A DNA stretch of 64,000 bases from Pseudomonadota bacterium (GCA_034189865.1 JAXHTV010000004.1:62001-126000), one strand, 5' to 3'; shown: positions 49,383 to 58,360, counted from the first letter of the stretch. Numbers and translations are program-made. Notes: generated by a model from the letters alone, not told the origin.

Positions 49383-49993
49383 ATGAAACTGTATTACTCG
49401 CCGGGGTCTTGTTCGTTGCCCCCCCCCACATCCTGATCAAGGAAACCGGGTTGAACGTGGCGCTGATCCGCGTCGACACCGCGACCCACAAACTGCTCGA
49501 CGGCACCGATTATTTCGGAATCAACGAAAAAGGACAGGTTCCGGTGCTGGAACTGGACGACGGCACGCGCCTGAGCGAAGGCCCGGTCATCGCCCAGCTG
49601 CTCATCGACCGCTCGGAGCGAAGGGACCTGATGCCCGCACCCGGAAGCCTCGAACGTTATCGGGTGATGGAATGGCAGAACTACATCACCTCCGAGCTGC
49701 ACAAGTCCTATTCGCCACTGTTCTACCTCGACATGCCAGAGGCGATGCGGCAAACACTCACCGGTTTGCTCCGCAAAAAATACCAGTGGGTGGATCGACA
49801 GCTGGAAGGGAAAAACTACCTGACCGGCGACGATTTCACGGCCGCGGATGCCTATCTGTTTAACGTCACCACTTGGGCCAAACGAGCGGGACTCGACTTG
49901 AGCGACCTGTCAAACCTGCAGGCCTTCCAGCAACGGGCCGCCAAGCGACCGGCGGTGCAGGAAGCCATGAAAACCGAAGGGCTGAAGGCCTAA
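49383..49993 (+). CDS. Glutathione S-transferase, frame interrupted at a C9 tract
   Basis: The ATG at 49383 starts MKLYYSPGSCSL, the GST N-terminus, but the frame stops 17 codons later. The rest of the protein (PHILIKETGLNVALIRVDTA onward to 49993, about 190 residues) continues in the -1 frame. The switch falls at nine consecutive C (49119+300, that is 49419-49427): seven or ten C would restore SLPPHILIKETG or SLPPPHIL. The C-terminal domain has the usual DDFTAADAYLFNVTTWA. The family is a beta-like GST (GstA). It could be a sequencing error, a recent pseudogene, or slippage-controlled. A TTG at 49409 could also serve as a late start. It is followed by a nitronate monooxygenase gene after 39 nt. 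Confidence 0.82.
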
Positions 49994-50032
49994 GCAATCG
50001 CGACTTGGCCCCCAACTCAAAGGAGTACGACG

Positions 50033-51109
50033 ATGTGGCGACAGACAGTATTGACCGAACGGCTCGATCTGAGCGTGCCGATTATTCAAGGCCCCTTCGG
50101 TGGGGGCCTTTCTTCGGTGGAGTTGGCGGGCCTCGTGAGCGAAGCCGGCGGACTGGGATCCTTCGGCGCGCATCATTTGCCGCCTGAGCAGATCCGCGCG
50201 GTCGCCCGAGCGATTCGCGAACGAACTGGCCGGCCATTCGCGCTCAATATATGGATTCCATTATCCGATCGCGAACCCCGGGTATCCAATGACGACCCGT
50301 TCCGACGCAATGTGGATCGCCTGAAACCTTACTACGACGAACTGGGACTCCCGCCGCCGGAACGCCCGGACCAGTTTTGGCCTCGCTACGAGGAGCAAAT
50401 CGAAGCCATCCTTGAAGTCAGACCACCGGTCTTCAGCTTTGTATACGGGGTCCCGGCAACCGAGGTGCTGGACCGCTGCCGCAAGACCGGTATTCGAACC
50501 ATCGGGACCGCGACCACGGTCGAGGAGGCGCGTCAGTTGGATCGAGCGGGCGTCGACGCGGTGGTGGCCACCGGTTTCGAAGCGGGCGGTCACCGGGTTT
50601 CGTTTCTTCGCCCGCCCGAGCAGTGTCTAACGGGCACGCTGGCCCTGGTGCCGCAAGTGGTGGACGCCGTCCGATGCCCGGTCATCGCCGCCGGCGGCAT
50701 CGCCGATGGCCGGGGCATCGCGGCAGCGATCAGCCTGGGTGCCGCAGGGGTACAAATCGGAACGGCCTTTCTCGCCTGCCGGGAATCAGCCGCCAGCGCG
50801 ACCCACCGGGAAGCCCTGTTCGGCCCGAACGCCGGCGAAACCGCACTCACCCGGGCATTCACCGGCCGCCTGGCGCGGGGCATTCGCAATCGGTTCATGG
50901 AGGAAATGACGCGCTGGGAGGACGACCTTCCGCCTTATCCGATCCAAAATTGGTTCACGGCACCGATCAAAGCCGCCGCGGTCAAACAGGGTCGGCCTGA
51001 ACTCATGTCGTTGTGGGCCGGCCAAAGCGCGCCGCTGCTCAGCCATCGTGACGCCCGGTCGTTGATCGAATCGCTGACCGAGCAAACCGACCGTATCCTG
51101 ACCCGCTGA
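50033..51109 (+). CDS. Nitronate monooxygenase family flavoprotein
   Basis: The 358-residue TIM-barrel protein has the FMN-binding pattern of the 2-nitropropane dioxygenase family: VPIIQGPFGGGLSSVELAGLVSEAGGLGSFGA, VVATGFEAGGHR, and CPVIAAGGIADGRGIAAAISLGAAGVQIGTAFL. The GFEAGGH element is a class I NMO motif. It would oxidise nitronates such as propionate-3-nitronate. SD AAAGGAG precedes the ATG. It lies with the GST in what is probably a small detoxification operon under the divergent LysR protein. Confidence 0.9.
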   Translation: MWRQTVLTERLDLSVPIIQGPFGGGLSSVELAGLVSEAGGLGSFGAHHLPPEQIRAVARAIRERTGRPFALNIWIPLSDREPRVSNDDPFRRNVDRLKPYYDELGLPPPERPDQFWPRYEEQIEAILEVRPPVFSFVYGVPATEVLDRCRKTGIRTIGTATTVEEARQLDRAGVDAVVATGFEAGGHRVSFLRPPEQCLTGTLALVPQVVDAVRCPVIAAGGIADGRGIAAAISLGAAGVQIGTAFLACRESAASATHREALFGPNAGETALTRAFTGRLARGIRNRFMEEMTRWEDDLPPYPIQNWFTAPIKAAAVKQGRPELMSLWAGQSAPLLSHRDARSLIESLTEQTDRILTR

Positions 51110-51138
51110 AGGAAATAAGCTGCGGTGATCGCCCCGCA

Positions 51139-51172
51139 CGGCACGGTGGACTTCTGCCCTTCCACCGTGCCG
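51139..51172. terminator. 12-bp hairpin between convergent genes (probable bidirectional terminator)
   Basis: CGGCACGGTGGA and TCCACCGTGCCG form a perfect 12-bp stem with a 10-nt loop, between the nitronate monooxygenase (+) and alpha/beta hydrolase (-) stops. There is no U tract on either side, so the terminator role comes from position and stem strength alone. Confidence 0.6.
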
Positions 51173-51186
51173 CGGCAGCCATCGAC

Positions 51187-52140
51187 TCAGGCCGCCGCCA
51201 CCGTCAATTTGGGAACGGTCGCCGGCTGATCCAGCGAAATAAAATGACTGGTACCGTGCGTTTCCACCACCTTCAGGTGCGGTTCGGCATGCTTCGCACT
51301 GCGCAGCATGGCGCCGCGATCCAGCACCAAATCGCGGGCACCGATCAGAATCACGCCATGGCTGAGGTTTCCGTACAAAGATGCATCGCGCGTCTCGATC
51401 CACGCCCGCATGGACCGGATATTGCTCAACACCACATCGAAAGATCTGGCGGAAAAATACAAACCGCGCACCAGCTCAGCCTTACGGGGATTCAGCGGCG
51501 CGAACATCCAACCGCCGAAACGTACGGTGTCGATGTGGCGCAACAGGGAAAAGTTGATAGGAAGGAGATAACGGCCCAAACCGTTGAATGCCAGCTCGAG
51601 CAAGGGGTGTCCCTTGCCACCGGGCAGCACGGGTGCTTCCAAAATCACGTCGATATCACGGAAACGCTCCGGCGCTTGGGCCGCCGCCTCCAGGATCACG
51701 GCGCCACCCCTTGAGTGGCCATGGGCGCGAACGCTCTCACCGCTGACCAAATGCGTTAGCGCCAGATTAAACACGAAGGCGTCGTGTTCAATGCTACCCA
51801 CCGGATACGGATTTTCACTTTGCGCCCAGGGCGCCTGGTGGGGTGCCTGACTCCGATCCGGGCAGTGGTAACCACTGTTATTGATCAAAACCAGCTCCAC
51901 GGTCGGATCCATATAGAGCGCTGTAAAGTACCGAAAATCTTCGAGAAAACCATGGACCGCAATCACTGACCGACGGGGCTTGCCTTGCGCCGCCCGATAG
52001 CCGATCACCGAATCACCCACTTGATAAATCGCGCCATCGAACGGCTCGTGATTCACCGCCTTAAGTGGTCGCTTCAGCAACCACGTCCGCAGCCCGTGAG
52101 TCCCGACCAAGGCCGCAATAAGCAGTAGCACCCAATACAT
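51187..52140 (-). CDS. Membrane-anchored alpha/beta hydrolase
   Basis: The ATG at 52140, preceded by GGGAGGGATAG, gives 317 residues: an N-terminal hydrophobic anchor (MYWVLLLIAALVGTHGLRTWLL), the oxyanion region VIAVHGFLEDFRYF and the nucleophile elbow GHSRGG (S143), with the likely acid in LIGARDLVLDRG and the histidine in THGTSHFISL. The substrate is unknown. It is downstream of the PQQ-type gene by 28 nt and is probably cotranscribed. A start at 52239 would add 33 residues without protein character. Confidence 0.85.
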   Translation of the reverse strand: MYWVLLLIAALVGTHGLRTWLLKRPLKAVNHEPFDGAIYQVGDSVIGYRAAQGKPRRSVIAVHGFLEDFRYFTALYMDPTVELVLINNSGYHCPDRSQAPHQAPWAQSENPYPVGSIEHDAFVFNLALTHLVSGESVRAHGHSRGGAVILEAAAQAPERFRDIDVILEAPVLPGGKGHPLLELAFNGLGRYLLPINFSLLRHIDTVRFGGWMFAPLNPRKAELVRGLYFSARSFDVVLSNIRSMRAWIETRDASLYGNLSHGVILIGARDLVLDRGAMLRSAKHAEPHLKVVETHGTSHFISLDQPATVPKLTVAAA

Positions 52141-52168
52141 ATCTATCCCTCCCGACCACAGGCCCGTG

Positions 52169-53830
52169 TTAAGGCATGCCCCGCGCCGGTGGGCTCCCTG
52201 CCGGCCCGTAGACCAGCAGCGCATTCCCCGGCGCCTCACTGAACAATCCGTACCCGGAATTCACAATCAGTTGCCGACCCGCGACAATGGCGCCCCCGGC
52301 GTCGATGGCACCGCCCATCGCGGTGCGACCATCGATCGCTGCAAACGAGCGAGCCGTGTCCGTCTCCCACAGCAAACGCCCGCTGGATACGTCATACGCC
52401 TGCACCCGACCATCCAATGTTGCCGCGATGACCATATCCCGCAGCACCGTAACGGCCGCCGAAAGACCGGGATAACACGCATCCGGATCGCTGCACGCCG
52501 CCACGGCAGGGGTACTCCACAACACGTGCCCAGTGGCGACGTCGACCGCGTGCAGACCCGGCATCTTCGGCATCGTGGGGTCTTCCGGCTCGGGCGCATC
52601 CAGACCGGGAATGGGCGTCAAATAGTCCGAAATGGGGACATAGACCACGCCATCACGCGCGGCCATGCTCCAATGCACCCCGCCAAGGGCCCCACCTCGC
52701 CCCAATCTTTGGGTCCAGAGAATTTTTCCTTCATCGTCCGGATCGAGCCCGTAGACAACGCCGGATTTCTGCCCGGCCACCAACATATCGCGACCGTCTC
52801 GGCCGGCGACCAGTATGGGCGGTGCGCCGAAATCCAAATCCTTGCCGGGATTCTCGGGACAATTGATTTTTCCCGGCATGGCACAGGCGAAATTCCAGGC
52901 ATCACGCGGTGTCAGTTGGCGGGACCAGACGATTTCGCCACGGGTCAAATCGAGCGCCAAAATGGCGTCGCTGAGGTGATTGGTGGGCTGGCTGTAGTTC
53001 TCGCCGGTGCCGACGTATAGCCGGTTCCGCGCGGTGTCGATGGTCGGCGGACTCCAAATAGGCGCACCAGACGGCCCCCAGCGACGCACCCACAATGCGT
53101 TGCGGCCCTGTACCTGCGGCGCTTCCGTGGTATAGGTTTTCCAGATCCGCTCCCCGGTGGCGGCGTCCAGCGCGACCACCGAACCTCGAAACGTGCAACA
53201 TCCGTAGAACGGGAACGCCGGCAACGCCACTTCAAACGACGAGACCGGGACATACAAGCGTCCCTCGTGAAGCACCGGCGAACCGGTGATGGTGGCCGCC
53301 CGGTGACTGTCCACCTCGGTTCTCCACACGCGCTCACCGGTGGCGGCATCCAAGGCATAAGCCCGACCGAAGAAATCCCCGAAGAACAGCAGCCGCTCTC
53401 CTTGCGGGCGCGCCTCCCCCAGCGTCAGAGCAGTTCGCACCTCCGCTCCAATACGCGATTTCCATCGTACGCAGCCGGCGTGGCGATTTAAGGCATACAC
53501 CCACCCACGCTGACTCCCGACGTAGATGGTGTCGGCCGTTACCGCCGGTTGGGAACGGGCCTTGTTGGTCCAGAGGGGAAAACGAAATGCCCACTGCAAG
53601 ACCAATTCCGGGAGATCGGCAACGGTGAGCGCCGCGCTATCGGCCCTCAAGGCGCGGGCATTGGTCAGATCCAACCCCCAGCCATTGCTCACCACCGGCG
53701 ATCCGGGATCGAACCGCGCTTGCGGCCCCTCGCATGCCGGTGCAGCTTGCAGATCCCAGTAGGCCACGACGGCCACCAACAAGGGCGCGACCGTCACCGC
53801 GGCCAGCAAAATTTTGTAACGGGTTTTCAT
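52169..53830 (-). CDS. PQQ-type beta-propeller protein (polyvinyl-alcohol-dehydrogenase-like)
   Basis: The 553-residue protein has an N-terminal signal/anchor (YKILLAAVTVAPLLVAVVAYW) and repeated W-motif blades of the quinoprotein propeller: GWVYALNRHAGCVRWKS, GRAYALDAATGERVWRT, GSVVALDAATGERIWKT, GVVYGLDPDDEGKILWTQ, GRVQAYDVSSGRLLWET. An adjacent cysteine pair sits in FYGCCTFRG, like the vicinal disulfide of PQQ dehydrogenases, and a possible substrate-site region NYSQPTNHLSDAI. There is no CxxCH heme motif. It could be a dehydrogenase that donates to a separate cytochrome, or a structural propeller. The substrate is unknown. Confidence 0.82.
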   Translation of the reverse strand: MKTRYKILLAAVTVAPLLVAVVAYWDLQAAPACEGPQARFDPGSPVVSNGWGLDLTNARALRADSAALTVADLPELVLQWAFRFPLWTNKARSQPAVTADTIYVGSQRGWVYALNRHAGCVRWKSRIGAEVRTALTLGEARPQGERLLFFGDFFGRAYALDAATGERVWRTEVDSHRAATITGSPVLHEGRLYVPVSSFEVALPAFPFYGCCTFRGSVVALDAATGERIWKTYTTEAPQVQGRNALWVRRWGPSGAPIWSPPTIDTARNRLYVGTGENYSQPTNHLSDAILALDLTRGEIVWSRQLTPRDAWNFACAMPGKINCPENPGKDLDFGAPPILVAGRDGRDMLVAGQKSGVVYGLDPDDEGKILWTQRLGRGGALGGVHWSMAARDGVVYVPISDYLTPIPGLDAPEPEDPTMPKMPGLHAVDVATGHVLWSTPAVAACSDPDACYPGLSAAVTVLRDMVIAATLDGRVQAYDVSSGRLLWETDTARSFAAIDGRTAMGGAIDAGGAIVAGRQLIVNSGYGLFSEAPGNALLVYGPAGSPPARGMP

Positions 53831-53935
53831 CCTCGAATATCCGTGCGGTCGCCTTGGGCGCGCCTCTCTCAGTGCCGAACCCGAAGCCCTGCCGGGACGG
53901 CAACTTTCGGCGGGAAACTTCCATTGCGTGATTTT

Positions 53936-54820
53936 TTAACGGATCGCCTGTACGTCATTCGCCTCTTGCCATTGGCCGCTCTCATAGGCGTTCCGGAATT
54001 GGCGAACCAGGTCGAAATCCTGCACATCCCAGGGATGAAAATCGCGTCGATAAAACTGGAGATAGTGCCGCCAGGGCATGATGAATTTGCCGTGTCGGCC
54101 ATACAGAAAGGGAAGCCCGTTGCGCCAAGTGCGCCACTTGAACAGAACGCCGTCCCGAAACAGCAAGGGGCTCATACGCACGGGCACCAGAATCAGAAAC
54201 ATGAAAATCGACGACAACACGATCGCCAGGATCCGCCGCCAATAGCTACCGTCCACGGCTTGGTAAACGTCAAAGGCCACGGCCTTGTGCTCGATTTCTT
54301 CGGCGGCGTGCCAATCGAAAAGCGGAATGAAATCCGGGTGTGCGGGATCGCGGAACAGCTCGTGCTCGATCAGCGCTTGATGGGCCAACATGGCTGTGAA
54401 GTGCTCCAAGGCCACGGTCATGGCCAAGGCAAACTTGGGCGTGTAGCGGTTGGTGAACTTCAGAAAGGCATCAATAATCTTGTTCTCACGCTCCAAGCTT
54501 TTGTAACCCTGCCGGGTCAGGATATCAAGGTGATCCTGGTGAGCATTGGCGTGAGTACCCTCCTGCCCGGCGAAGGCGGTAATCTGCTCTAACAATGCCG
54601 GGTCTTTCACCTGATCGCGAAAATGCATCACGCTGCGGACGAAAAACTGCTCGCCCGGTGGGAATGTCGTGAAGAACGCATTGAAAAAATGCGTACGAAA
54701 CGGATCGTCAGCGAACCAATGCCGCGGCGTCTCATCGGTGATGTTAAAACGCACCGGGCGAGGCTCGATACTGTGCTCCGGCGGTGGCACCGCATGTGTG
54801 GTAATCGTCGTCGAGTTCAT
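53936..54820 (-). CDS. Ferritin-like predicted metal-dependent hydrolase (PF10118 type)
   Basis: The 294-residue protein has helices carrying carboxylate and histidine ligands of a di-iron-like site: AFAGQEGTHANAHQDHL, ALEHFTAMLAHQALIEHELF and FDWHAAEEIEHKAVAFDVYQ. A hydrophobic segment (RRILAIVLSSIFMFLILVPVRMS) follows, then YRRDFHPWDVQDFDLV. The family is annotated as predicted metal-dependent hydrolase without a known substrate. It is 105 nt upstream of the PQQ-type gene on the same strand. Confidence 0.82.
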   Translation of the reverse strand: MNSTTITTHAVPPPEHSIEPRPVRFNITDETPRHWFADDPFRTHFFNAFFTTFPPGEQFFVRSVMHFRDQVKDPALLEQITAFAGQEGTHANAHQDHLDILTRQGYKSLERENKIIDAFLKFTNRYTPKFALAMTVALEHFTAMLAHQALIEHELFRDPAHPDFIPLFDWHAAEEIEHKAVAFDVYQAVDGSYWRRILAIVLSSIFMFLILVPVRMSPLLFRDGVLFKWRTWRNGLPFLYGRHGKFIMPWRHYLQFYRRDFHPWDVQDFDLVRQFRNAYESGQWQEANDVQAIR

Positions 54821-55198
54821 GATGCTCCTCCTCCTGAACGCCCGATATCACGATCGGAATCATGTGTTAATTTCTATGGCGACCGCCCTCCCGTTCGTCG
54901 AGCGGAACCTTCTACTTCCATGATTCACGTAAAGATAGTGACTGTTTAGGCCAACTTCCAATGAAAATGACAGCCGTGTGACGGTCGATCAAACCCGGTC
55001 TGACCAACTCGGCAGGAGGGGGCGATGCGGGAAAGCAACAAAGAGAGGTAAGTCGACAGGACAGCAAAGGGGAGCGAAGTGTTTGCCGCAAGGACACGGC
55101 CGGATGAGGTCTTGGATGTCGGATTCTGTTGTTACCCACCGCGATGGAGCCCGCGAGTCGCGGGCTCCATCACTTATTGGCGGGCGCGGCGGAGATGG
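54821..55198. other. 378-bp intergenic region, no gene seen
   Basis: Two minus-strand units meet here: the metal-dependent hydrolase starts to the left and fmdB ends to the right. The region should contain the hydrolase promoter near 54830-54930 (A+T-richer, e.g. ATCATGTGTTAATTTC) and the end of the fmd transcript. The only clear structure is the 13-bp hairpin at 55143-55171. Confidence 0.6.
55143..55171 (-). terminator. 13-bp hairpin downstream of fmdB
   Basis: GATGGAGCCCGCG-AGT-CGCGGGCTCCATC is a perfect 13-bp stem with a 3-nt loop, 28 nt past the fmdB stop on the minus strand. It lacks a U tract, so it may be an RNA-stabilising 3' end or a factor-dependent terminator rather than a standard intrinsic one. 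Confidence 0.55.
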
Positions 55199-55525
55199 TC
55201 AGTGCCCCAGCATCCACGGTCGATTACCGGCACCGGTGGAGGCGCGCAGCTGATGACCGCCATGGTTGCATCCTGGGCCGTGGTGGTGTTTCCCATCGCC
55301 GGCCGAGGCGTTTTTTTGCACTTGTTTGGGCTCATGACGCGCCCGTTCGTTGCGCTCGTGGGCGTTCCGAATCGATGGCGATAAAGCGGCCAAACGAGGG
55401 GCGGAAAACACTCTCGGCGAGTCGGTCCCGCAATGCGGGCACGCCGATCCCTCGGACGACTGGGAGAGCCGGCGCAATGTTTCAAAACGACCACAGTGCT
55501 CGCACTCAAACTCGTAGATCGGCAT
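55199..55525 (-). CDS. fmdB: FmdB-family zinc-ribbon protein with His-rich tail
   Basis: The ATG at 55525 gives 108 residues: MPIYEFECEHCGRFETLRRLSQ and ACPHCGTDSPRVFSAPRLAA form the FmdB CxxC...CxxC zinc ribbon. The tail contains GDGKHHHGPGCNHGGHQ, a dense His/Cys run that could bind a metal. FmdB accompanies formamidase genes and has been proposed as a regulator in Methylophilus. It lies 92 nt after fmdA. The frame extends upstream to 55846 only as an antisense-frame shadow of fmdA. Confidence 0.88.
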   Translation of the reverse strand: MPIYEFECEHCGRFETLRRLSQSSEGSACPHCGTDSPRVFSAPRLAALSPSIRNAHERNERARHEPKQVQKNASAGDGKHHHGPGCNHGGHQLRASTGAGNRPWMLGH

Positions 55526-55617
55526 ATTCGCTCCGTTTGGCCATTGCGGCCCTTTTTTGCAACCCACAAAGAAAACACGGACACCGGGAAAATCGGCGCC
55601 GAGGCAACCATGAAACT

Positions 55618-56841
55618 TTAAGACGTGGCCGCGAGATTCACCCCGCTGACGATCGGGGTCGGTCCCGCTGCGGTGGGGTTGACATCGAATTCGAAGATCT
55701 CCGTCGGCACCCACAAGGTTGCGCAGCAATTGGGAATATCCACAATCCCGCTGATGTGGCCCTCTACCGGCGCGGTCCCCAAGATCGCATAGACCTGCTC
55801 CCCGGTGTAGCCGAACTTCTTCAAATATTCGATAGCATTCAAGCAAGCCTGGCGGTAAGAAACATGGGCATCCAGATAATGTTGTTTGCCCGACTCGTCC
55901 ACCGAAATTCCTTCGAATATCAAATAGTCCGAGTACTGCGGGGAGAGGGCGCTGGGTTTAAAAATCGGGTTCTTGACGCCGTATTTGGCCATACCGCCTT
56001 TGATGAGTTGGACCCGCAGATCAATCCATCCCGCCATTTCGATGGCACCACAGAAAGTGATCTCGCCGTCACCTTGGGAAAAGTGAATGTCACCCATCGA
56101 CAAGCCGGCCTCTTTGACGTAGACGGGGAAATACACTTTGGAGCCGCGGGTGAGGTTCTTGATATCGCAGTTGCCGCCGTGCTCCCGCGGCGGCACGGTA
56201 CGGGCCGCTTCGCCAGCAGCCTTCCTGGCCGCATCCGGTGCCATCCGACCCATCAATGCCGTATCGGCGTAGGGCAGTGTCGCCAGCTCCGGAACCCGAT
56301 CGGGGTCTGTCGCAACCAACGCGGCCTCCCGTTTGTTCCACTCGGCCAGCAACTCCGCCGATGGCAAACAACCAATGAGCCCCGGATGCATGATACCGGC
56401 GAAACTCACATCCGGTATGTGTCGCGAACGGGCGTAAATGCCGGGAAACTCCCAGCACGCCTTGCGTGCCTCGGGAAAATGCTCGGTGAGGAAACCGCCG
56501 CCGTTCTCCTTGGCGAATATGCCCGTGAAGCCCCACTCGGAACCGGGCAGTGTGCCGATATCCAGAATATCCACCACCAGCAAATCGCCCGGCTCCGCAC
56601 CCTCCACGCCGATGGGGCCGCTCAGATAATGCACTTTGGTCAAGTCCACATCGCGCACATCGTTGGCCGAGTCATCATCGGCGATCTGCCCACCCGTCCA
56701 ATCGACGCACTCGACGCGAAATTCATCCCCGGGCTTGACCCTCGCAATCATGGGAATATCGGGGTGCCACCGATTGTGGATTACCCCCCCCTGCTCCGCC
56801 GGCGGGAGGTTCACATCGATCTCGATGAGTTTTTTAACCAT
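55618..56841 (-). CDS. fmdA: Formamidase / acetamidase family amidohydrolase
   Basis: The 407-residue protein belongs to the FmdA/AmdA family: KPGDEFRVECVDWTGGQI, VHYLSGPIGVEGAEPGDLLVVDIL, HPGLIGCLPSAELL, EHGGNCDIKNLTRGSKVYFPVYVKEAGLSMGDIHFSQGDGEI, and GIVDIPNCCATLWVP. It hydrolyses formamide or similar short amides to the acid and ammonia. It is downstream of the five transporter genes after a 71-nt gap and upstream of fmdB. Substrate specificity between formamide and acetamide cannot be read here. Confidence 0.93.
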   Translation of the reverse strand: MVKKLIEIDVNLPPAEQGGVIHNRWHPDIPMIARVKPGDEFRVECVDWTGGQIADDDSANDVRDVDLTKVHYLSGPIGVEGAEPGDLLVVDILDIGTLPGSEWGFTGIFAKENGGGFLTEHFPEARKACWEFPGIYARSRHIPDVSFAGIMHPGLIGCLPSAELLAEWNKREAALVATDPDRVPELATLPYADTALMGRMAPDAARKAAGEAARTVPPREHGGNCDIKNLTRGSKVYFPVYVKEAGLSMGDIHFSQGDGEITFCGAIEMAGWIDLRVQLIKGGMAKYGVKNPIFKPSALSPQYSDYLIFEGISVDESGKQHYLDAHVSYRQACLNAIEYLKKFGYTGEQVYAILGTAPVEGHISGIVDIPNCCATLWVPTEIFEFDVNPTAAGPTPIVSGVNLAATS

Positions 56842-56912
56842 GGAATTTTCTCCTTCCGTTGATGGGCATGCGTGGTTTTAATACGCTCGGATCCCCGCCT
56901 CCCCAGCGCGGA

Positions 56913-57605
56913 TTAAACCGATAAGTGACGACTGAGCTGTTCCGCATCGATATCGGCCCGGTTTGCTTCGTGAATCAAGTTGCCTTTCTCGATGACCGCC
57001 ACCCGATCGGCGACCGCCAATGTGAAACTCAGCACTTGTTCGGAGACGACAATGGCGATATCGCGCTGGCGCTTGATTTCGTTCAGCTGCTGGGCGAGAT
57101 CTTTGATAATGGAGGGTTGGATTCCCTCGGTGGGTTCATCCAGCAACAACACCGACGGGTTGCTGGCCAAGGCCCGGGCGATCGCCAACTGCTGCTGCTG
57201 ACCGCCTGAGAGATTTCCGCCCCGCCTTTTGCGCATCTCGAACAGCACGGGAAAAAGCGCATACAACTCGTCGAACGTGGCGGCGGCTGAATCGCCTTTC
57301 GGTATACCGGTTCGGATGTTCTCCTCGACGCTCAGCCGCGGGAAAATCATCCGCCCCTGCGGCACATAAGCCAGACCCCGACGAACCCGTTTGTGGCTGG
57401 GCTCACTGCTCAGCTCCTGGTCGTCGAGCGTGATGGCGCCAGACCGGCTCGGCAGAATCCCAATCAAGGCCTTGAACAACGTGGTCTTGCCCATGCCGTT
57501 GCGTCCGACGATGGCCAATGTCTCTTTGACACGGGCGGCGAAACTCACGCCGCAAATCACTTCGCTCTGGCCGTAACTCACGTGAAGCTGGCTGACCTGC
57601 AGCAT
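56913..57605 (-). CDS. urtE: Urea/short-chain amide ABC transporter ATP-binding protein UrtE-like
   Basis: The 230-residue LivF-type ATPase has Walker A GRNGMGKTTLFKALIG, the signature LSGGQQQQLAIARAL and Walker B VLLLDEPTEGIQPSI, the last typical of UrtE. It starts with VSQLHVSYGQSEVICGVSF. It pairs with UrtD as the second ATPase. The gap to urtD is 11 nt. Confidence 0.94.
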   Translation of the reverse strand: MLQVSQLHVSYGQSEVICGVSFAARVKETLAIVGRNGMGKTTLFKALIGILPSRSGAITLDDQELSSEPSHKRVRRGLAYVPQGRMIFPRLSVEENIRTGIPKGDSAAATFDELYALFPVLFEMRKRRGGNLSGGQQQQLAIARALASNPSVLLLDEPTEGIQPSIIKDLAQQLNEIKRQRDIAIVVSEQVLSFTLAVADRVAVIEKGNLIHEANRADIDAEQLSRHLSV

Positions 57606-57616
57606 GATTGCGCTCC

Positions 57617-58360
57617 TTAATGTCCCAAGTAGGCTTCCACAACCTGGGGATCTGACTTAACCGCCGCCATGCTGCCCTCCTTCAGAATCTTGCCCTGGTG
57701 CAGCACGGTGACTTTGTGGGCGATGGCCTCGACAAAATCCATGTCGTGTTCGATGACGATCACCGAGCGGTTTTGACTGACGCGTTTCAGCAGTTCGGCG
57801 GTCTGTTGCCGTTCGCTCACACTCATACCGGCCACCGGCTCGTCCAACATCAAAAGTTCGGGGTCTTGGATCAGCAACATGCCGATCTCGAGCCACTGTT
57901 TTTGTCCGTGGCTCAGCTGACCGGCCGGCGTGTCCATCAGGTGAGCGAGCCCCAAGTCCTCCGCCGTCTCATGAATTCGCTGTTTAACGAGCGGCGTTCG
58001 CTTGAAGAACAGACTGCCGAACACCGACCGTCCTTCGGGATAGGAGACTTCCAGGTTCTGGTAAACCGTTAGATCGTCGTAGATCGACGGGGTTTGGAAC
58101 TTGCGCGCCACGCCGATACGAACGATTTCATGCTCTTTCATTCGCAACAGTTCACGCCCCGCAAAGTCCACGCGCCCTTCGGATGCCTTGGTCCTGCCGC
58201 AGATGAGATCCAACAGTGTGGTTTTGCCCGCCCCGTTGGGGCCGATAATGACGCGGACCTCGCCCCGGTCGACATACAGATTCACATGATCCACGGCCCG
58301 AAAACCATCGAACGAAACCGTCAGATCCTCAATGGAAAGCAAGAAATCTTGTTGACTCAT
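57617..58360 (-). CDS. urtD: Urea/short-chain amide ABC transporter ATP-binding protein UrtD-like
   Basis: The 247-residue LivG-type ATPase has Walker A IGPNGAGKTTLLDLICG, a variant signature QLSHGQKQWLEIGMLL and Walker B LLMLDEPVAGMSVSERQQTAEL, both typical of UrtD. Its ATG overlaps the urtC stop by 4 nt, so it is coupled to the permease gene. Confidence 0.94.
   Translation of the reverse strand: MSQQDFLLSIEDLTVSFDGFRAVDHVNLYVDRGEVRVIIGPNGAGKTTLLDLICGRTKASEGRVDFAGRELLRMKEHEIVRIGVARKFQTPSIYDDLTVYQNLEVSYPEGRSVFGSLFFKRTPLVKQRIHETAEDLGLAHLMDTPAGQLSHGQKQWLEIGMLLIQDPELLMLDEPVAGMSVSERQQTAELLKRVSQNRSVIVIEHDMDFVEAIAHKVTVLHQGKILKEGSMAAVKSDPQVVEAYLGH

Noticed and set aside
55129-56862. 577-codon open frame on the plus strand
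   Set aside because: It runs antisense to fmdA and fmdB, both of which have clear family motifs on the minus strand; the long frame is due to high G+C.
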